Assembly (NCBI GenBank): GCA_003427395.1
Contig: BFEA01000023.1
Location: 4,484,116-4,513,609 of the forward strand
Length of the DNA: 29,494 nucleotides
Reading direction: 5' to 3'
Source: Chara braunii
Taxonomy: Eukaryota > Streptophyta > Charophyceae > Charales > Characeae
Every line of letters starts with the position of its first letter. Position 1 is the stretch's first letter. The notes beneath the pieces are model-generated. The model worked only from the letters and a program-made list of their open reading frames with translations. It ran no database searches and was not told the origin of the DNA. The translations under genes and the position numbers were made by a program. Positions 10,177-18,903 of this stretch are shown here, one piece after another.

Positions 10177-11333
10177 TGTAATGGCCCGCCAAAATACAGA
10201 CTGAGAACAGTGCTGATTTCTGGGTTTTGCAGCTGGAATGTATGCCTTGCTGAGATTCCCGCATTCTGCTGAGTTTTCTAAGTCTGTGTGTGTGCGTCCC
10301 TGCTGGTCTGCATGCCTGTCTGAGAAGTAGCGGGTGGGCCGGTACCACTCAAGTAGTGGTAGATGTGTTGGGTACGCGAGGCCGAGCAGAAGAAGACAAA
10401 GTTGGCATTTTTAGAGGCCCAGTAGCGGTAGGCTAGATGTAGGCCGGTACCTGTCCAAGTAGCCTGAGTCTGGGACCTGTACGGACGATATCAGAGCCTG
10501 CAATGATGTTTCCCTCCCAAATGAAGGAGGTACCGGTTGGTTGGAGACCGCGCGGCCTGGAAGTCACCGCCCAAGAGGCAAGTAGGCCGCTATATCTCCA
10601 CGAGGAGTGAGTAGCTCCTCCTCATTTGCGGTGTGCAAGGTTGGACGACATACTGCTTGAGCGGGCAGCCTGGACTCAGAGCACTGCCTGAGAGATTGAA
10701 GAAGAGCTGGGTGCTCAGCCTGGCTATGGCTAGCAGCCTAGCCTGAGGAGGTGAAAGAAGGGGGCAAATGAGGAGAGTGGCGAGGTACCTACCTGGCTAT
10801 GGTGGACACCATCTTCATCACCTTGTTAGGCGTTGCATCGGGAAGGCCCCAGTTGGGGTAGTGCCGCACCAAGGAAGCTTTGAGGCAGAGTCAGGCATAG
10901 CGGCCTGAAGAGCAGCGACCATAGCTGCTTTGAGTTGTCTTTTGCACAGGAGGGCAGAGCCCTTAGTAGTCCGCCATCTCCTTGGCATGTGAGAGGAAGG
11001 TGAAGGGGGAAGCCATGGCTATGGTGGACCTATTGTTGTGTTGGCAGTAAGAGGGAACTTCGGATATTGATTCTGGTTCAACCACTCATTGTTATTATTA
11101 TTATTTGGAAGAAGAATAAGATCGGCAAAGACAAGGAGGAGGAAGGTGGAGAGAGAAGGGGGATATGTCATTGGTCTTGCTGGTGTACATCTTCTTCTTC
11201 TTTTCTTCTTCTTCTTCTTTCTCTCTCCTTGTTTGATCTCTATCTCTTTGCAAGTGCTTTCATTTCTTTCGAAATTGGGTAGTATGGTCTTTCCTTGTGA
11301 ATTTGCACTTTGGAAATGACCAGGATCGTAACA
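10177..11333 (-). mobile_element. Solo LTR (1157 bp), minus orientation
   Basis: Read on the minus strand it starts TGTTACGATCCTGG and ends GGCGGGCCATTACA, i.e. TG...CA termini. It is flanked by GTGA on both sides (10173-10176 and 11334-11337), consistent with a 4-bp target-site duplication. It aligns over much of its length with the LTR at 23102-24440, with the last ~150 bp nearly identical. No internal region, primer site or polypurine tract adjoins it, so it is a solo LTR left by recombination. Which retrotransposon it belongs to is unknown. Confidence 0.85.
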
Positions 11334-11490
11334 GTGACAGTTTGTGCAGTGATTGGTTTTGGTGGTGGGTGGGGGGATGGGTGGGGTAGTTGATGTGGCA
11401 GGTGGCGGACCAGTGTCGAAACAGCCAGTCCACAGGTCTTTGTGTGAACAGGCAAGTTGGCCGGGCATTTGGTTTGTTGGGGGGGGGGGG

Positions 11491-11907
11491 AGAGGTTCGA
11501 GTGGGCTGGTGGGGTTGTTGGTGAGTCGTTTGTGAGCTCACAACTTCATCTGTAAGTGCAGATTGAAGAATTATTCACTTGAGCATATGTGAAGAAAGGA
11601 ACGTGGACATGGTTATTCATGCTTTGATTGTTTGTTTGTTGAATGTGCAGAGATTTCTCAGTGATGTGGTGGTTGACATTGTGTGCTACCGACGGGGGGG
11701 GGAGGTTCGAGTGGGCTGGTGGGGTTGTTGGTGAGTCGTTTGTGAGTTCACAACTTCATCTGTAAGTGCAGATTGAAGAATTATTCACTTGAGCATATGT
11801 GAAGAAATGAACGTGGACATGGTTATTCATGCATCTTTGATTGTTTGTTTGTTGAATGTGCAGAGATTTCTCAGTGATGTGGTGGTTGACATTGTGTGCT
11901 ACCGACG
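11491..11907 (+). repeat. Tandem duplication (~210 bp) covering an intron end, acceptor and part of an exon
   Basis: The two copies, about 11491-11694 and 11702-11907, share GAGGTTCGAGTGGGCTGG at the start, the full acceptor region (TGTTGAATGTGCAG) and the first 44 bases of the exon. Differences are few: GAAGAAAGGA versus GAAGAAATGA, a 3-base insertion in GCATCTTTG, and one C/T. The junction is a G run fused directly after CTACCGACG. An intron G run (11479-11490) likely provided the breakpoint. Confidence 0.9.
11651..11694 (+). pseudogene. Truncated duplicate of the OGDH E1 exon
   Basis: The duplicate acceptor GTGCAG is followed by the same codons as the real exon through CYRR, then runs into a G stretch and duplicated intron. 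If used, translation would meet a TGA within about 20 codons. A good donor consensus, TTG|GTGAGTC, lies at 11731, so an 80-nt out-of-frame pseudo-exon (11651-11730) is possible. The intact exon lies 213 bp downstream. Confidence 0.85.
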
Positions 11908-11926
11908 TCATGGCCACAACGAACAG
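11864..11926 (+). CDS. 2-oxoglutarate dehydrogenase E1 family, internal exon
   Basis: A 63-nt, phase-0 exon encodes 21 residues including DVVVDIVCYRRHGHNEQ. It sits between acceptor TGTGCAG and donor CAG|GTATGG. The V(V/I)D(I/L)xCYRRxGHNE block is a hallmark of thiamine-diphosphate-dependent E1 subunits of the 2-oxoglutarate dehydrogenase family, mitochondrial in eukaryotes, which decarboxylate 2-oxoglutarate (or 2-oxoadipate in DHTKD1) and pass the acyl group to the E2 subunit. The next residues in the family, D(D/E)PS.T.PL.YK, are supplied exactly by the exon at 19561. Earlier exons are not seen and may be outside the window. OGDH versus DHTKD1 cannot be settled from this fragment. Confidence 0.87.
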
Positions 11927-12082
11927 GTATGGAAATGTCGGCAATGAAGGCTGATTTTTTTTTTTTTTGTGTGAGGAGAGGACTGTGAACCTTTTCCCAG
12001 TCCATCTTGCTTATGTGATGATCTTCACCTTGAAATTGTTAGAGGTGAAGTGAGCCCAACAGCTCCAAGGTGAATATGAAAT

Positions 12083-12110
12083 ATGTAGTATCAAATATTT
12101 GATACTACAT
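12083..12110. repeat. Perfect 28-bp palindrome
   Basis: ATGTAGTATCAAAT is followed immediately by its exact reverse complement ATTTGATACTACAT with no spacer. It lies 157 bp inside the intron. It has no flanking duplication that I can see and no known site it matches. Confidence 0.95.
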
Positions 12111-12667
12111 TTACGCCAGTTTTATGGACATGTATGGAGATTTCTGTGGAAGGCAATCACTGGTGGTTTAGTGGGCAGAGCTGGGAGGGTAATGAGAAAC
12201 TGAGGAGGTAGATGGCACCCGCCTTTCTATTGTCCTTCATGAGACGGATTACAGATTCAGGGAGAAATGAAGTGTGATCGGTGATCATAGTGATGAGATA
12301 TGCTGGAGTTGGCGGGGAATACTGTTTGTCTTACATCCTCTCTCTCCCTTTATCGTCCATTCCATCCGTCTATCACCTCCATTTCTCTGTGGATGTGCAT
12401 GGGAGATGGCTTTCGTCTATATGTCCGCTATTTCCCATTCTTCTCTCTGTGCAGGATTGTTGATCCTTCGGCTGACCTTCACTGAGACATCTGTTTCGTG
12501 TCAATTTCCTGAGTGGATGTACTGCCTTGTGGGTTGATGTCAGTACGATTTAGTCGTCTTCTGCTCTGCTCTGTGCTGATATATATATTTTTGCTCTTCA
12601 CATTATTGGATGAGATATGGGGCTACCAGTATTTGGCTGGCAGCAGGTGTGCTGTACGACTGAGGTG

Positions 12668-13056
12668 TAACCCTAAACCCTAAACTCTAAACCGGTTATC
12701 TCAGGCCTGAGAGTGCCAGCATGAGTGCTCTAGAACCCGTGTATGAACCCTACACCCTAAACCTTACACCAGAGATCTCAGGATAGAAGGCTAACAGCAT
12801 GATCACTCGAGGACTTACATGTGAACCTTCAACCCTAAACCGGAGATCTCACTATGGACTTATGCATAAAACCTAAAGCAAAGATCAGCAGGGTTGGAAA
12901 CTTGGCAGCATGAGTGCTTGAAGACTCAGGTGTAGAGTTATACATACTAAACCCTAAACCAAAGATTTCCGGATAGAGAGGGTTAGCAGCTTGAGTTTTG
13001 GGACTTAGTTATAACTTATAAACCTAAACCAGATATTTGAGGATAAAGGGTTAGCA
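12668..13056 (+). repeat. Telomere-like degenerate satellite, left half
   Basis: Units of roughly 65-110 bp each contain one or more AACCCTAAACCC (TTTAGGG complement) blocks, an AGAGATCTCAGGATAG block, and GGCAGCATGAGTGCTCTAG. GCAGCATGAG-like landmarks occur near 12718, 12797, 12906 and 12985. The array continues at 18733 after the LINE insertion. This is an interstitial array, not a chromosome end. Confidence 0.85.
13040..13056 (+). repeat. Target-site duplication, left copy (17 bp)
   Basis: AGGATAAAGGGTTAGCA, identical to 18733-18749, brackets the LINE at 13057-18732. The length and the adjacent poly(A) are typical of target-primed reverse transcription. Confidence 0.92.
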
Positions 13057-13147
13057 ATGAGGACCTCAATACGGCAGTCGTGACCCTCCTATACAAAAAG
13101 GGAAGCAAGGAGGACATCAGAAATTAATTCAAATTATAGACCAATTT

Positions 13148-13822
13148 GAAATTTCCTTCTTTTTTTTTTTTATTATTATAAACAGGTCCTTACGGCCCTG
13201 GCTCCATTTCCATTCTGGGGAGCATCAGTCCGGTTACTATTCCACCGGCAAGTCAGAAAAAAATATTACATCATACACACACTCACGCTTCCTTCCGTCC
13301 GGCCGAAGGAACCCTGACCAGCATTGATTACTCCCGCATCGTGGAGGATTGACTGTCAGCTTGCCTTACACCTTTCCTCTCAGGTCCACTGCATGAGCCT
13401 GTCAGCTAAATAATGAAGGGCAAGAAAGGTAAGAGAAGCTACGGAAGTTGCAGTCTCGGGATTCGCTCTCCGATATTATGTGACCTGTGATGGATGTTGT
13501 CCTTCTGCTGGCTGGGATCTCTGCCTTCTCCACCCTGCTTCTGAGTTGTGCCAGTCTTTCCATTGTATGTGGGAGTCATTTATCTCTGCCACTTTGCCCC
13601 TTGCAAGCCACACCTTAGTGAAATTTGCCTTGATTCTTCTCTGTTGCTCTTCTCCATCTGGCATGGACTGTCTCGTCTTGTGCCACTTACGAAGGATCTC
13701 CGCCTGAATCAAAGTCTTTGTCTCCGTCCATACCTTCTCCCTTGGATTTGAGAGTCCCTCAATGGTTCTACAGCACCTTTCCTTCCAGATGGACCACAGC
13801 GTTATCATTCTGATCATTCCAA
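13148..13822 (-). mobile_element. 5'-truncated antisense LINE fragment nested in the RT of copy 2
   Basis: On the minus strand it reads ORF2 C-terminus, then the family 3' tail with its hairpins, then an A-rich end (T run at 13159-13170 on the plus strand). It is flanked by ACCAATTT at 13140-13147 and 13823-13830, a probable 8-bp target duplication. Removing it roughly restores the RT motif YRPISLLNV of the host LINE. About 675 bp. Confidence 0.85.
13476..13817 (-). pseudogene. LINE ORF2 C-terminal fragment (antisense insert)
   Basis: An open stretch of ~113 codons reads LWSIWKERCCRTIEG and continues with KWHKTRQSMPDGEE. The (L/W)xxIWKxR motif is typical of the region just after the zinc finger in plant LINE ORF2 proteins; copy 1 has the comparable LWAIWKNKC in a broken frame. 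The sequence differs clearly from the copy 1/copy 2 lineage, so it is a related but separate LINE subfamily using the same 3' tail. It is 5'-truncated, with no start of its own. Confidence 0.75.
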
Positions 13823-15682
13823 ACCAATTTCCTTATTGAACGTATCCTACAAAATTCTAGCCAAACTCTTAGACTCCAAAATAAACAAAATCACAGGAGG
13901 TTGCTTCCACCTTGATCAAACAGGGTTCATCCAAGGTAGACTAATTTTTAGACAACGTAATGTTGTTCACTGAATCCACCAGGATAATGAATCAAAAGAA
14001 GATCACAACGGCAATCCTCTTTTTCGACTTTGAGAAAGCCATTTGATCAGGTAAACTGGGAATTCCTCCAATCCTGTATGGGAAAAATGGGAGTAGGTCC
14101 AGTTTTCAGGAAATGGGTAAGGGTACTTCACAATGACGCCCAGGGCATAGTTCAAATCAACGGCTTCATATCCAACCCCTACAGAATGTCGAGATCGGTC
14201 AGGCAAGGCGACCCCCTGGCAGCACCTATCTTCCTATTTGTAATGAAAGCCATTGCAGCCTTCCTGAGCAAATACCTCTCCATAGAGAGACTAGGGAGTA
14301 TCAGGGTCGACAGAGGTCAGCCACTGCATATACCCACCACCCTCCTCTTCGCGGACGATCTCACGGTTCTCATCATAGCATCCAACTCATCGTTCCAAGC
14401 CCTTACAAGAGCAATGCAATCATTCCAATTGGCTTCCAAAATGAAAGTAAACTGGAAAAAAGCAATAGGCTGGTGGGCAGTGGTGGCTATCAGAAATCCC
14501 ACCATGCTTTGAACTCACCCCAGAAGGCATGCTTTGGGCAGATCCTTCCCCTCCTATGCGTTTCCTAGGGATCAACCTCAGCACGAAAGGTGCCATAATA
14601 CATTGGCAGCTTCCCTATTATTGTCCATGTTCAACAGAATGCACACATGGAAAGGTATCCACACATCAGTACTTGGCAGGGTCATAGCGCTGAACAACTC
14701 AATATTAGCCATGATGTAGTACGCCACCTCTACTTGGTTTTGACGAATTCCAAAGCCAAATCAGGAAAATTTTAACAGCCTTTCTCGTGACAGGCAACCC
14801 CGACAGTGAACACTTTATCCACAAGGTGTCCTGGCAAACAGTTACCCAACCCAAGTCTAAGGGTGGCCTGGGTCCCCTAGACCCATCTTGCCAGGTCCAG
14901 CCCCTTCAAATCAAATGGATCCTGAGGATATCCCTCCGAGACAGCCTCCACTGGACTCCCCTAGCCCTGAATCACATCAGGGAACTGGGCCCATTCAAAT
15001 CACCAAAGACCATGACAGGTCTTTTCTGGATCTTCAACAAACACTGGACACTTCCCAAAGGCAAAAAAAAACACACCCCTCAACCGACCCAAGAAGATAA
15101 TCACGATCCTGAACTTTCAAAATCCCTCTGGGATCAGATCCTGCCCATTTGGAGGAACATATTTCCAGAAAACATGATGGGCCCCAAAAGCAGAGACAAA
15201 ACTCCAAGACAACCCCCTCTTTGGCAACCCCTGGATCAGAAATGAGAAAGGCGAAAGCTTTTCTCTATCCAAATCAGATGTCGAATGAGGTCACTTTGTA
15301 GAAAGAGGAGTATGGCAGCTCAACACCTCTGGGATGACGCATCAAACGAGTGGAAAACAGAAAAGGAACTCAGGCCAACCTTGAAAGTCCTACATCACCT
15401 ACAAACGAACATTAATCAGATCATTGAAAGCATCCCCATGGAATGGAGGCGCCTGCTACGGTCTGAACAGAAATGGCAGTATAGGGACTGGGCCACAATA
15501 AAGGAACAGGGGGTGGTACAGGAGGTTCTCAGATTTAAAACATACGAAACCTTGAATAATAACTGGATCTGCTGCGACGTATTCACTCTCGAGGAACCAG
15601 GGAACCCGGTAAGCTTCACCAACGCAGAAAGCAGAGCAGAAGTTGCTTTCAAAACAACACCCTGCGAAGAGACTATTAGCCA
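13823..15682 (+). pseudogene. LINE ORF2 reverse transcriptase and connector, copy 2 (broken)
   Basis: The order of motifs follows LINE RT: ISLLNVSYKILAKLL with HLDQTGFIQGR (13832-13940), FDFEKA, NWEFLQSCMGKMGVG, SVRQGDPLAAPIFLFVMKA (14190-14260) and the catalytic FADD box in PTTLLFADDLTVLI (14335-14380). The RT connector follows, with HWTPLALNHIREL, MTGLFWIFNKHW (14950-15050) and WICCDVFTLEEPGNPVSF near 15570-15620. At least three frame breaks are visible (near 13970, 14040 and 14510). The catalytic FADD is intact, but the protein is not translatable as one frame. It continues at 16862 after an insertion. Confidence 0.88.
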
Positions 15683-15920
15683 GGCCTTGTCGGGCCTCAG
15701 AAAATCTCGAGCCCTTAGGCCCTGGCCAAATTCAGAGAGTTGAGGACCACGCGACCCTCAAAACCCGGTAAGCTTCACCAACGCAGAAAGCAGAGCAGAA
15801 GTTGCTTTCAAAACAAACACCCTGCGAAGATACTATTAGCCAGGCCTTGTCGGGCCTCAGAAAATCTCGAGCCCTTAGGCCCTGGCCAAATTCAGAGAGT
15901 TGAGGGCCACCCGACCCTCA
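15602..15920 (+). repeat. 159-bp tandem duplication spanning a LINE/insert junction
   Basis: Units 15602-15760 and 15762-15920 are nearly identical. Each begins AACCCGGTAAGCTTCACC, which is LINE coding sequence, passes the break point near CTATTAGCCAGG, and ends in insert sequence ACCCTCA. The second unit keeps the LINE reading frame better (AFKTNTLRR, as in copy 1 AFKNNNLRR). The duplication therefore arose after the insertion. Confidence 0.9.
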
Positions 15921-16861
15921 CAAGAAAAATGCTAAAACACTTGAGGGCCAGGGGCCCAGTCCAGAAGCTTCCTGTCGAATTTAGAGGTCCGGTCCCGTTA
16001 GAAGTCAGCAGGGTCCAGTTTTGGGCAGTTGCAGGCTCAAGTCAAGAAGGGTCTAGATGTCGAAGTCTACCTGTTGGGCCTGAAGAGTCCAGAAGTCAAG
16101 CCGGTACTGGTTGGGCCTGGTACCAAAGGAAAAGTCCAGAAGTCGAAAGTCCAACCTTGCAGCAGCACCTTCCGGAAGGCACCGGTACCCAAGAAACATG
16201 CCGTCTACTGCACACAGGCCCAAGCGGCCGGTACCGGTCCAGACAGACCAACCCAGTCCATGCAACTATATAAGCAAGCACAGTGCCTTGGCGATTCATT
16301 CAGAGTTGCATGTTGCGGACACACTGTGCGGCTTGTGCGACCATCGCGACCCTGTGCGCTGTGGTAACGAGGATGATGACGTGAAGCAAGTTGGAGGCGA
16401 TGAAGAGGAAGGCGTCCATAGCCGTTGGAGACCAAGGAGGTGGGTGTATTCAGGGATAGATCCAGGCATAGTGAACGTAAGGCAGAGAGGGAGAGTGTAC
16501 ATACCTGAGAGGGAAGAGAGTGTGTACATACTAGAGGAAGAGAGGGAAATCATGTACATACTGAGAGGGGGGGAGAGAGGGAGATCATGTACATACTGAG
16601 AGAGGGGGAGAGAGGGAGAGACTAACGAGACACATATCTGAAGCTGTTGTCGGATGGACATTGCTGGGCCGCAGGAGGAGTGGCCAGACTTTTCAGCTGT
16701 GTAAATTCTTGAAATAAAACAAGTTGGTTGTTCTCTTGGTACTCCCTACTCATGCGTAATTGGAAACCTGTTGAACATTCTCTGCTGAGCTTGTTTGATG
16801 ACAACTGCATGTGAGATCATTGCAAAAGAGAAAGAAGCAATGTTTTTAAGCTGCAGTCAAG
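15683..16861 (+). mobile_element. LTR-like insertion inside LINE copy 2
   Basis: Comparison with copy 1 shows LINE sequence interrupted after about ACTATTA and resuming at TATGCAAGAACTAGAAATAG, so about 1.0 kb of foreign DNA (plus the duplicated junction) sits between. The insert carries a TATA box (TATATAAG, 16267-16274), an AATAAA signal (16713-16718) about 450 bp later, GGTACC-rich sequence and a purine-rich tandem repeat (16488-16620, units with CATGTACATACTGAGAG). This arrangement suits a solo LTR. I could not define clean TG...CA ends or a target duplication, so the class is uncertain. Confidence 0.6.
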
Positions 16862-17699
16862 TATGCAAGAACTAGAAATAGACCCGACAGAATGGACCTG
16901 GAGCACTTCCATCCGCCGAGCCACTATACCACAGCTTCACAAAATATCCGACTACACTCCCAGACTAGGCTACCGTCTCCTCTCTAAGCCCACCTTGGAC
17001 AAAAGAAGTCACTCTTACAGACTCACAAATATCCCCGCCTTGGACGTCAAGTTTCTGCACTAGACCATTCAAACTGCCCAGCCTACGTTGGTTAATAGCA
17101 TTCAGTGCAGTGCCAGTCAACCATTGGTTGGCGCAGAGACGCAGCAAGGAAAACAGAACAGATCAAGATTCCTGGTGCAAAGTCTGCAACCAACAGACGC
17201 AGGAAACACTAAACCACTGTTTCATTGATTGCCCAAAAGCTAGGATCACATGGCAAGAGACAGAACTCACTTGGAATTCCTTCTCCGACGAGTCCGGTAC
17301 AGTATTCCTCAACTTAGATCAGAACCCGCCCCTGAAAGGCTTCAAGGCTTTCTTCTTCTCACTTATCAGGAAAGGAATCATCTGGGACCCCTATGGAAAA
17401 GAAGGTGTGACGTAACCTTTGACGATCGCCCTTCCACCCCCGAGAACCCACTCATTACAATAAAACACACAATAGAAACCGAAATATGTGCACTCTGGAA
17501 GAGAAGTTAGAGAACCCGAAAACAAATAAACAATGCCCCCGACAAAAAAACAGAATTAATCCATAGATTTACAACTTCAAAACTAGGAGCAGGCCTTTTA
17601 GGAGAAATTAAAAACGATTATTTAGTCTTCAAAAACTGGCTAATTAATCCTCCCACCCTATTAGAACGCTTCCCTGTTGCTTACAAACCTGACACATGA
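16862..17699 (+). pseudogene. LINE ORF2 C-terminal zinc-finger region, copy 2
   Basis: It continues ORF2 after the insert: LEIDPTEWTWSTS, DYTPRLGYRLLSKP, PSLRWLIAFSAVPVNHWL, then the CCHC motif DSWCKVCNQQTQETLNHCF with IDC (about 17168-17236; C-x2-C-x9-H-x4-C). It ends with TTSKLGAGLLGEIKND and FKNWLI near a TGA at 17697-17699. It matches copy 1 throughout with moderate divergence. There are at least two frameshifts (near 17060 and 17350-17420). The downstream 1 kb is 3' UTR. Confidence 0.85.
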
Positions 17700-18512
17700 C
17701 TCCAACGCCCATACTGTGCATCCCCCCCACTAACGAAGGTACTTGCCTCCCACAGCCCCCACTCCACTCCACTCTCAACCCCTCCTCCCCCCCAAAAAAA
17801 ACAACCCCTCGTCCTCGGTCACAGAACCAACATCCCCCTCTCCCCTCTCGAATAGTTCCAAAATCTCCTCTCTCCAGCCTCTCGCTCTACTTTCCATCAG
17901 CCTGGCTGTCCCACCACATCTACCACCCCCCCATCCATCTTTAACTTCACACCCCTCGTACCCTACCTTAAACCTTACTACTTCATACTCCCACTAGGAT
18001 CCAAGTATCACCACTTCAGATCTTGCCTCCTCTCAACATAAGCCCAACCAGCTGAGGGAAGGGGGTCAACTAAGGTAGCAGTTGGAAGTCGTATCAGCTA
18101 CTGTGAACCAACCTACTAAGTAGAAGCAGATAGAAATGGCTCCCTTAGAAGAGACAGCACTACAATGCTGTGACAAGGCCAACCCAGATGCTAGGGTTTA
18201 GGGTTTAAGCAAGGCCTACCGAGTACTGTGTAGTAAGGCCATCAGCAGCAACTATTCAGTGCACTAGCCCATGATTAGAATTAAGAACAAAGATGCAGGG
18301 CCTAAATCTGCGGCTACTTCGGCCGTGGACTGCAAGATTTAACTTTCAGCGAAGCACACAGACACGAACTGCTCTAGTTGTCCCAGCAATCCATGCAAAC
18401 CCGACAGCTAGGCAACTGAGAGGGACAAGCTAGAGATAGCTCTGTAGTCAGGCTGCAAGTAGAGTTTAGCAGGGCAGTATAACAGAAAGGCACCACAGTT
18501 CTAGAGTTATTT
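17700..18512 (+). other. LINE copy 2 3' UTR, upstream part
   Basis: C-rich, proline/serine-like low-complexity sequence (17700-17990) is followed by non-coding sequence containing AGGGTTTAGGGTTTAA (18193-18208), two TTTAGGG-type telomere-like units. The equivalent place in copy 1 reads CTAGGGTTTCGGGT near 2480, so this belongs to the LINE rather than to the satellite. Confidence 0.7.
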
Positions 18513-18732
18513 AATCAGGCTAACTTAGGGAAGGGTGAGGGATGGTACGTCCTTCACACGGGAAGTAATCAACGCCGTCCTTCGGTCCTTCACAGGAGAA
18601 GGGGGAGGAGCGCGTGTGAGTAGTCGATGCATCTTTTCTGACTTGCCGGTGGTATACGAACCGGACTCATGCCCCCCAGAATGGATAAGGAGCCAGAACC
18701 ATAAGGTTCTGTTAAAAAAAAAAAAAAAAAAA
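18513..18732 (+). repeat. LINE 3' tail with three potential stem-loops and poly(A)
   Basis: The conserved tail begins CAGGCTAACTTAGG. Near the end are CCGGT-N9-ACCGG (18646-18664), GCCCC-N13-GGAGC (18671-18693, one mismatch; GCTCC in two other copies) and AGAACC-ATAA-GGTTCT (18695-18710). GTT and then 19 A follow. The order is the same in the antisense copy at 13148-13330, where the last hairpin is AGGGCC-GTAA-GGACCT with one mismatch. Confidence 0.85.
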
Positions 18733-18749
18733 AGGATAAAGGGTTAGCA
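18733..18749 (+). repeat. Target-site duplication, right copy (17 bp)
   Basis: Identical to 13040-13056; directly follows the LINE poly(A). Confidence 0.92.
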
Positions 18750-18815
18750 GCGTGAGTGAGTTCTGTGGGACTTAGTTATAAACCCTAAACCCTAAACAGA
18801 GATCTTAGGACAGAC

Positions 18816-18903
18816 TTTTTTTTTGTTTTTTTTGTCATCCTTGCGCAGGGGCCATGCTAATCTTCTCTGTACCATCCCAATTTTAACAGATGTCCCGAAG
18901 GAC
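18816..18903 (-). pseudogene. U6 snRNA retropseudogene with A-rich tail
   Basis: The minus strand reads GTCCTTCGGGACATCTG, then TTAAAATTGGGATGGT, then ACAGAGAAGATTAGCATGG and CCCCTGCGCAAGGATGAC. This is the first ~70 nt of U6 spliceosomal RNA, including the invariant ACAGAGA box and the AGATTAGCA region. It stops at GGATGAC and is replaced by AAAAAAAACAAAAAAAAA. The last ~30 nt, including the 3' U tract, are missing and the 5' hairpin has lost bases. No U6-type upstream element with correctly spaced TATA is evident. Truncation plus an A-tail points to LINE-mediated reverse transcription. It lies in the OGDH intron, antisense. No target duplication found. Confidence 0.93.

Larger units (their letters stand above)
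13057..18732 (+). mobile_element. LINE, copy 2, 5'-truncated, with poly(A) and target-site duplication
   Basis: A non-LTR retrotransposon begins abruptly in the N-terminal part of RT (TAVVTLLYKKGSKEDIRN). It continues through RT, the C-terminal region and a 3' UTR to a 19-A tail at 18714-18732. It is flanked by a perfect 17-bp direct repeat (13040-13056 and 18733-18749), so the insertion boundaries are well defined. The endonuclease and any ORF1 are missing, as is usual for a 5'-truncated insertion. It is interrupted by an antisense LINE fragment (13148-13822) and an LTR-like insert (about 15683-16861). Multiple stops and frameshifts show it is dead. Confidence 0.92.

Noticed and set aside
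9513-10181. 222-codon open frame as a membrane protein
   Set aside because: Hydrophobic residues come from the G/T-rich simple sequence; the frame runs straight into the solo LTR.
11492-11510. tRNA T-arm (GGTTCGA)
   Set aside because: No matching acceptor stem, D-arm or anticodon arm around either copy of the motif.
13476-13817. Host gene on the minus strand
   Set aside because: The IWKxR motif and the following LINE 3' tail show it is the end of a LINE ORF2.
16111-16661. Open frames in the LTR-like insert as genes
   Set aside because: They arise from purine-rich tandem repeats on both strands and lie in a non-coding insert.
18816-18903. Functional U6 snRNA gene
   Set aside because: The 3' third is missing, an A-rich tail replaces it, the 5' hairpin has deletions and no properly spaced upstream promoter is evident.
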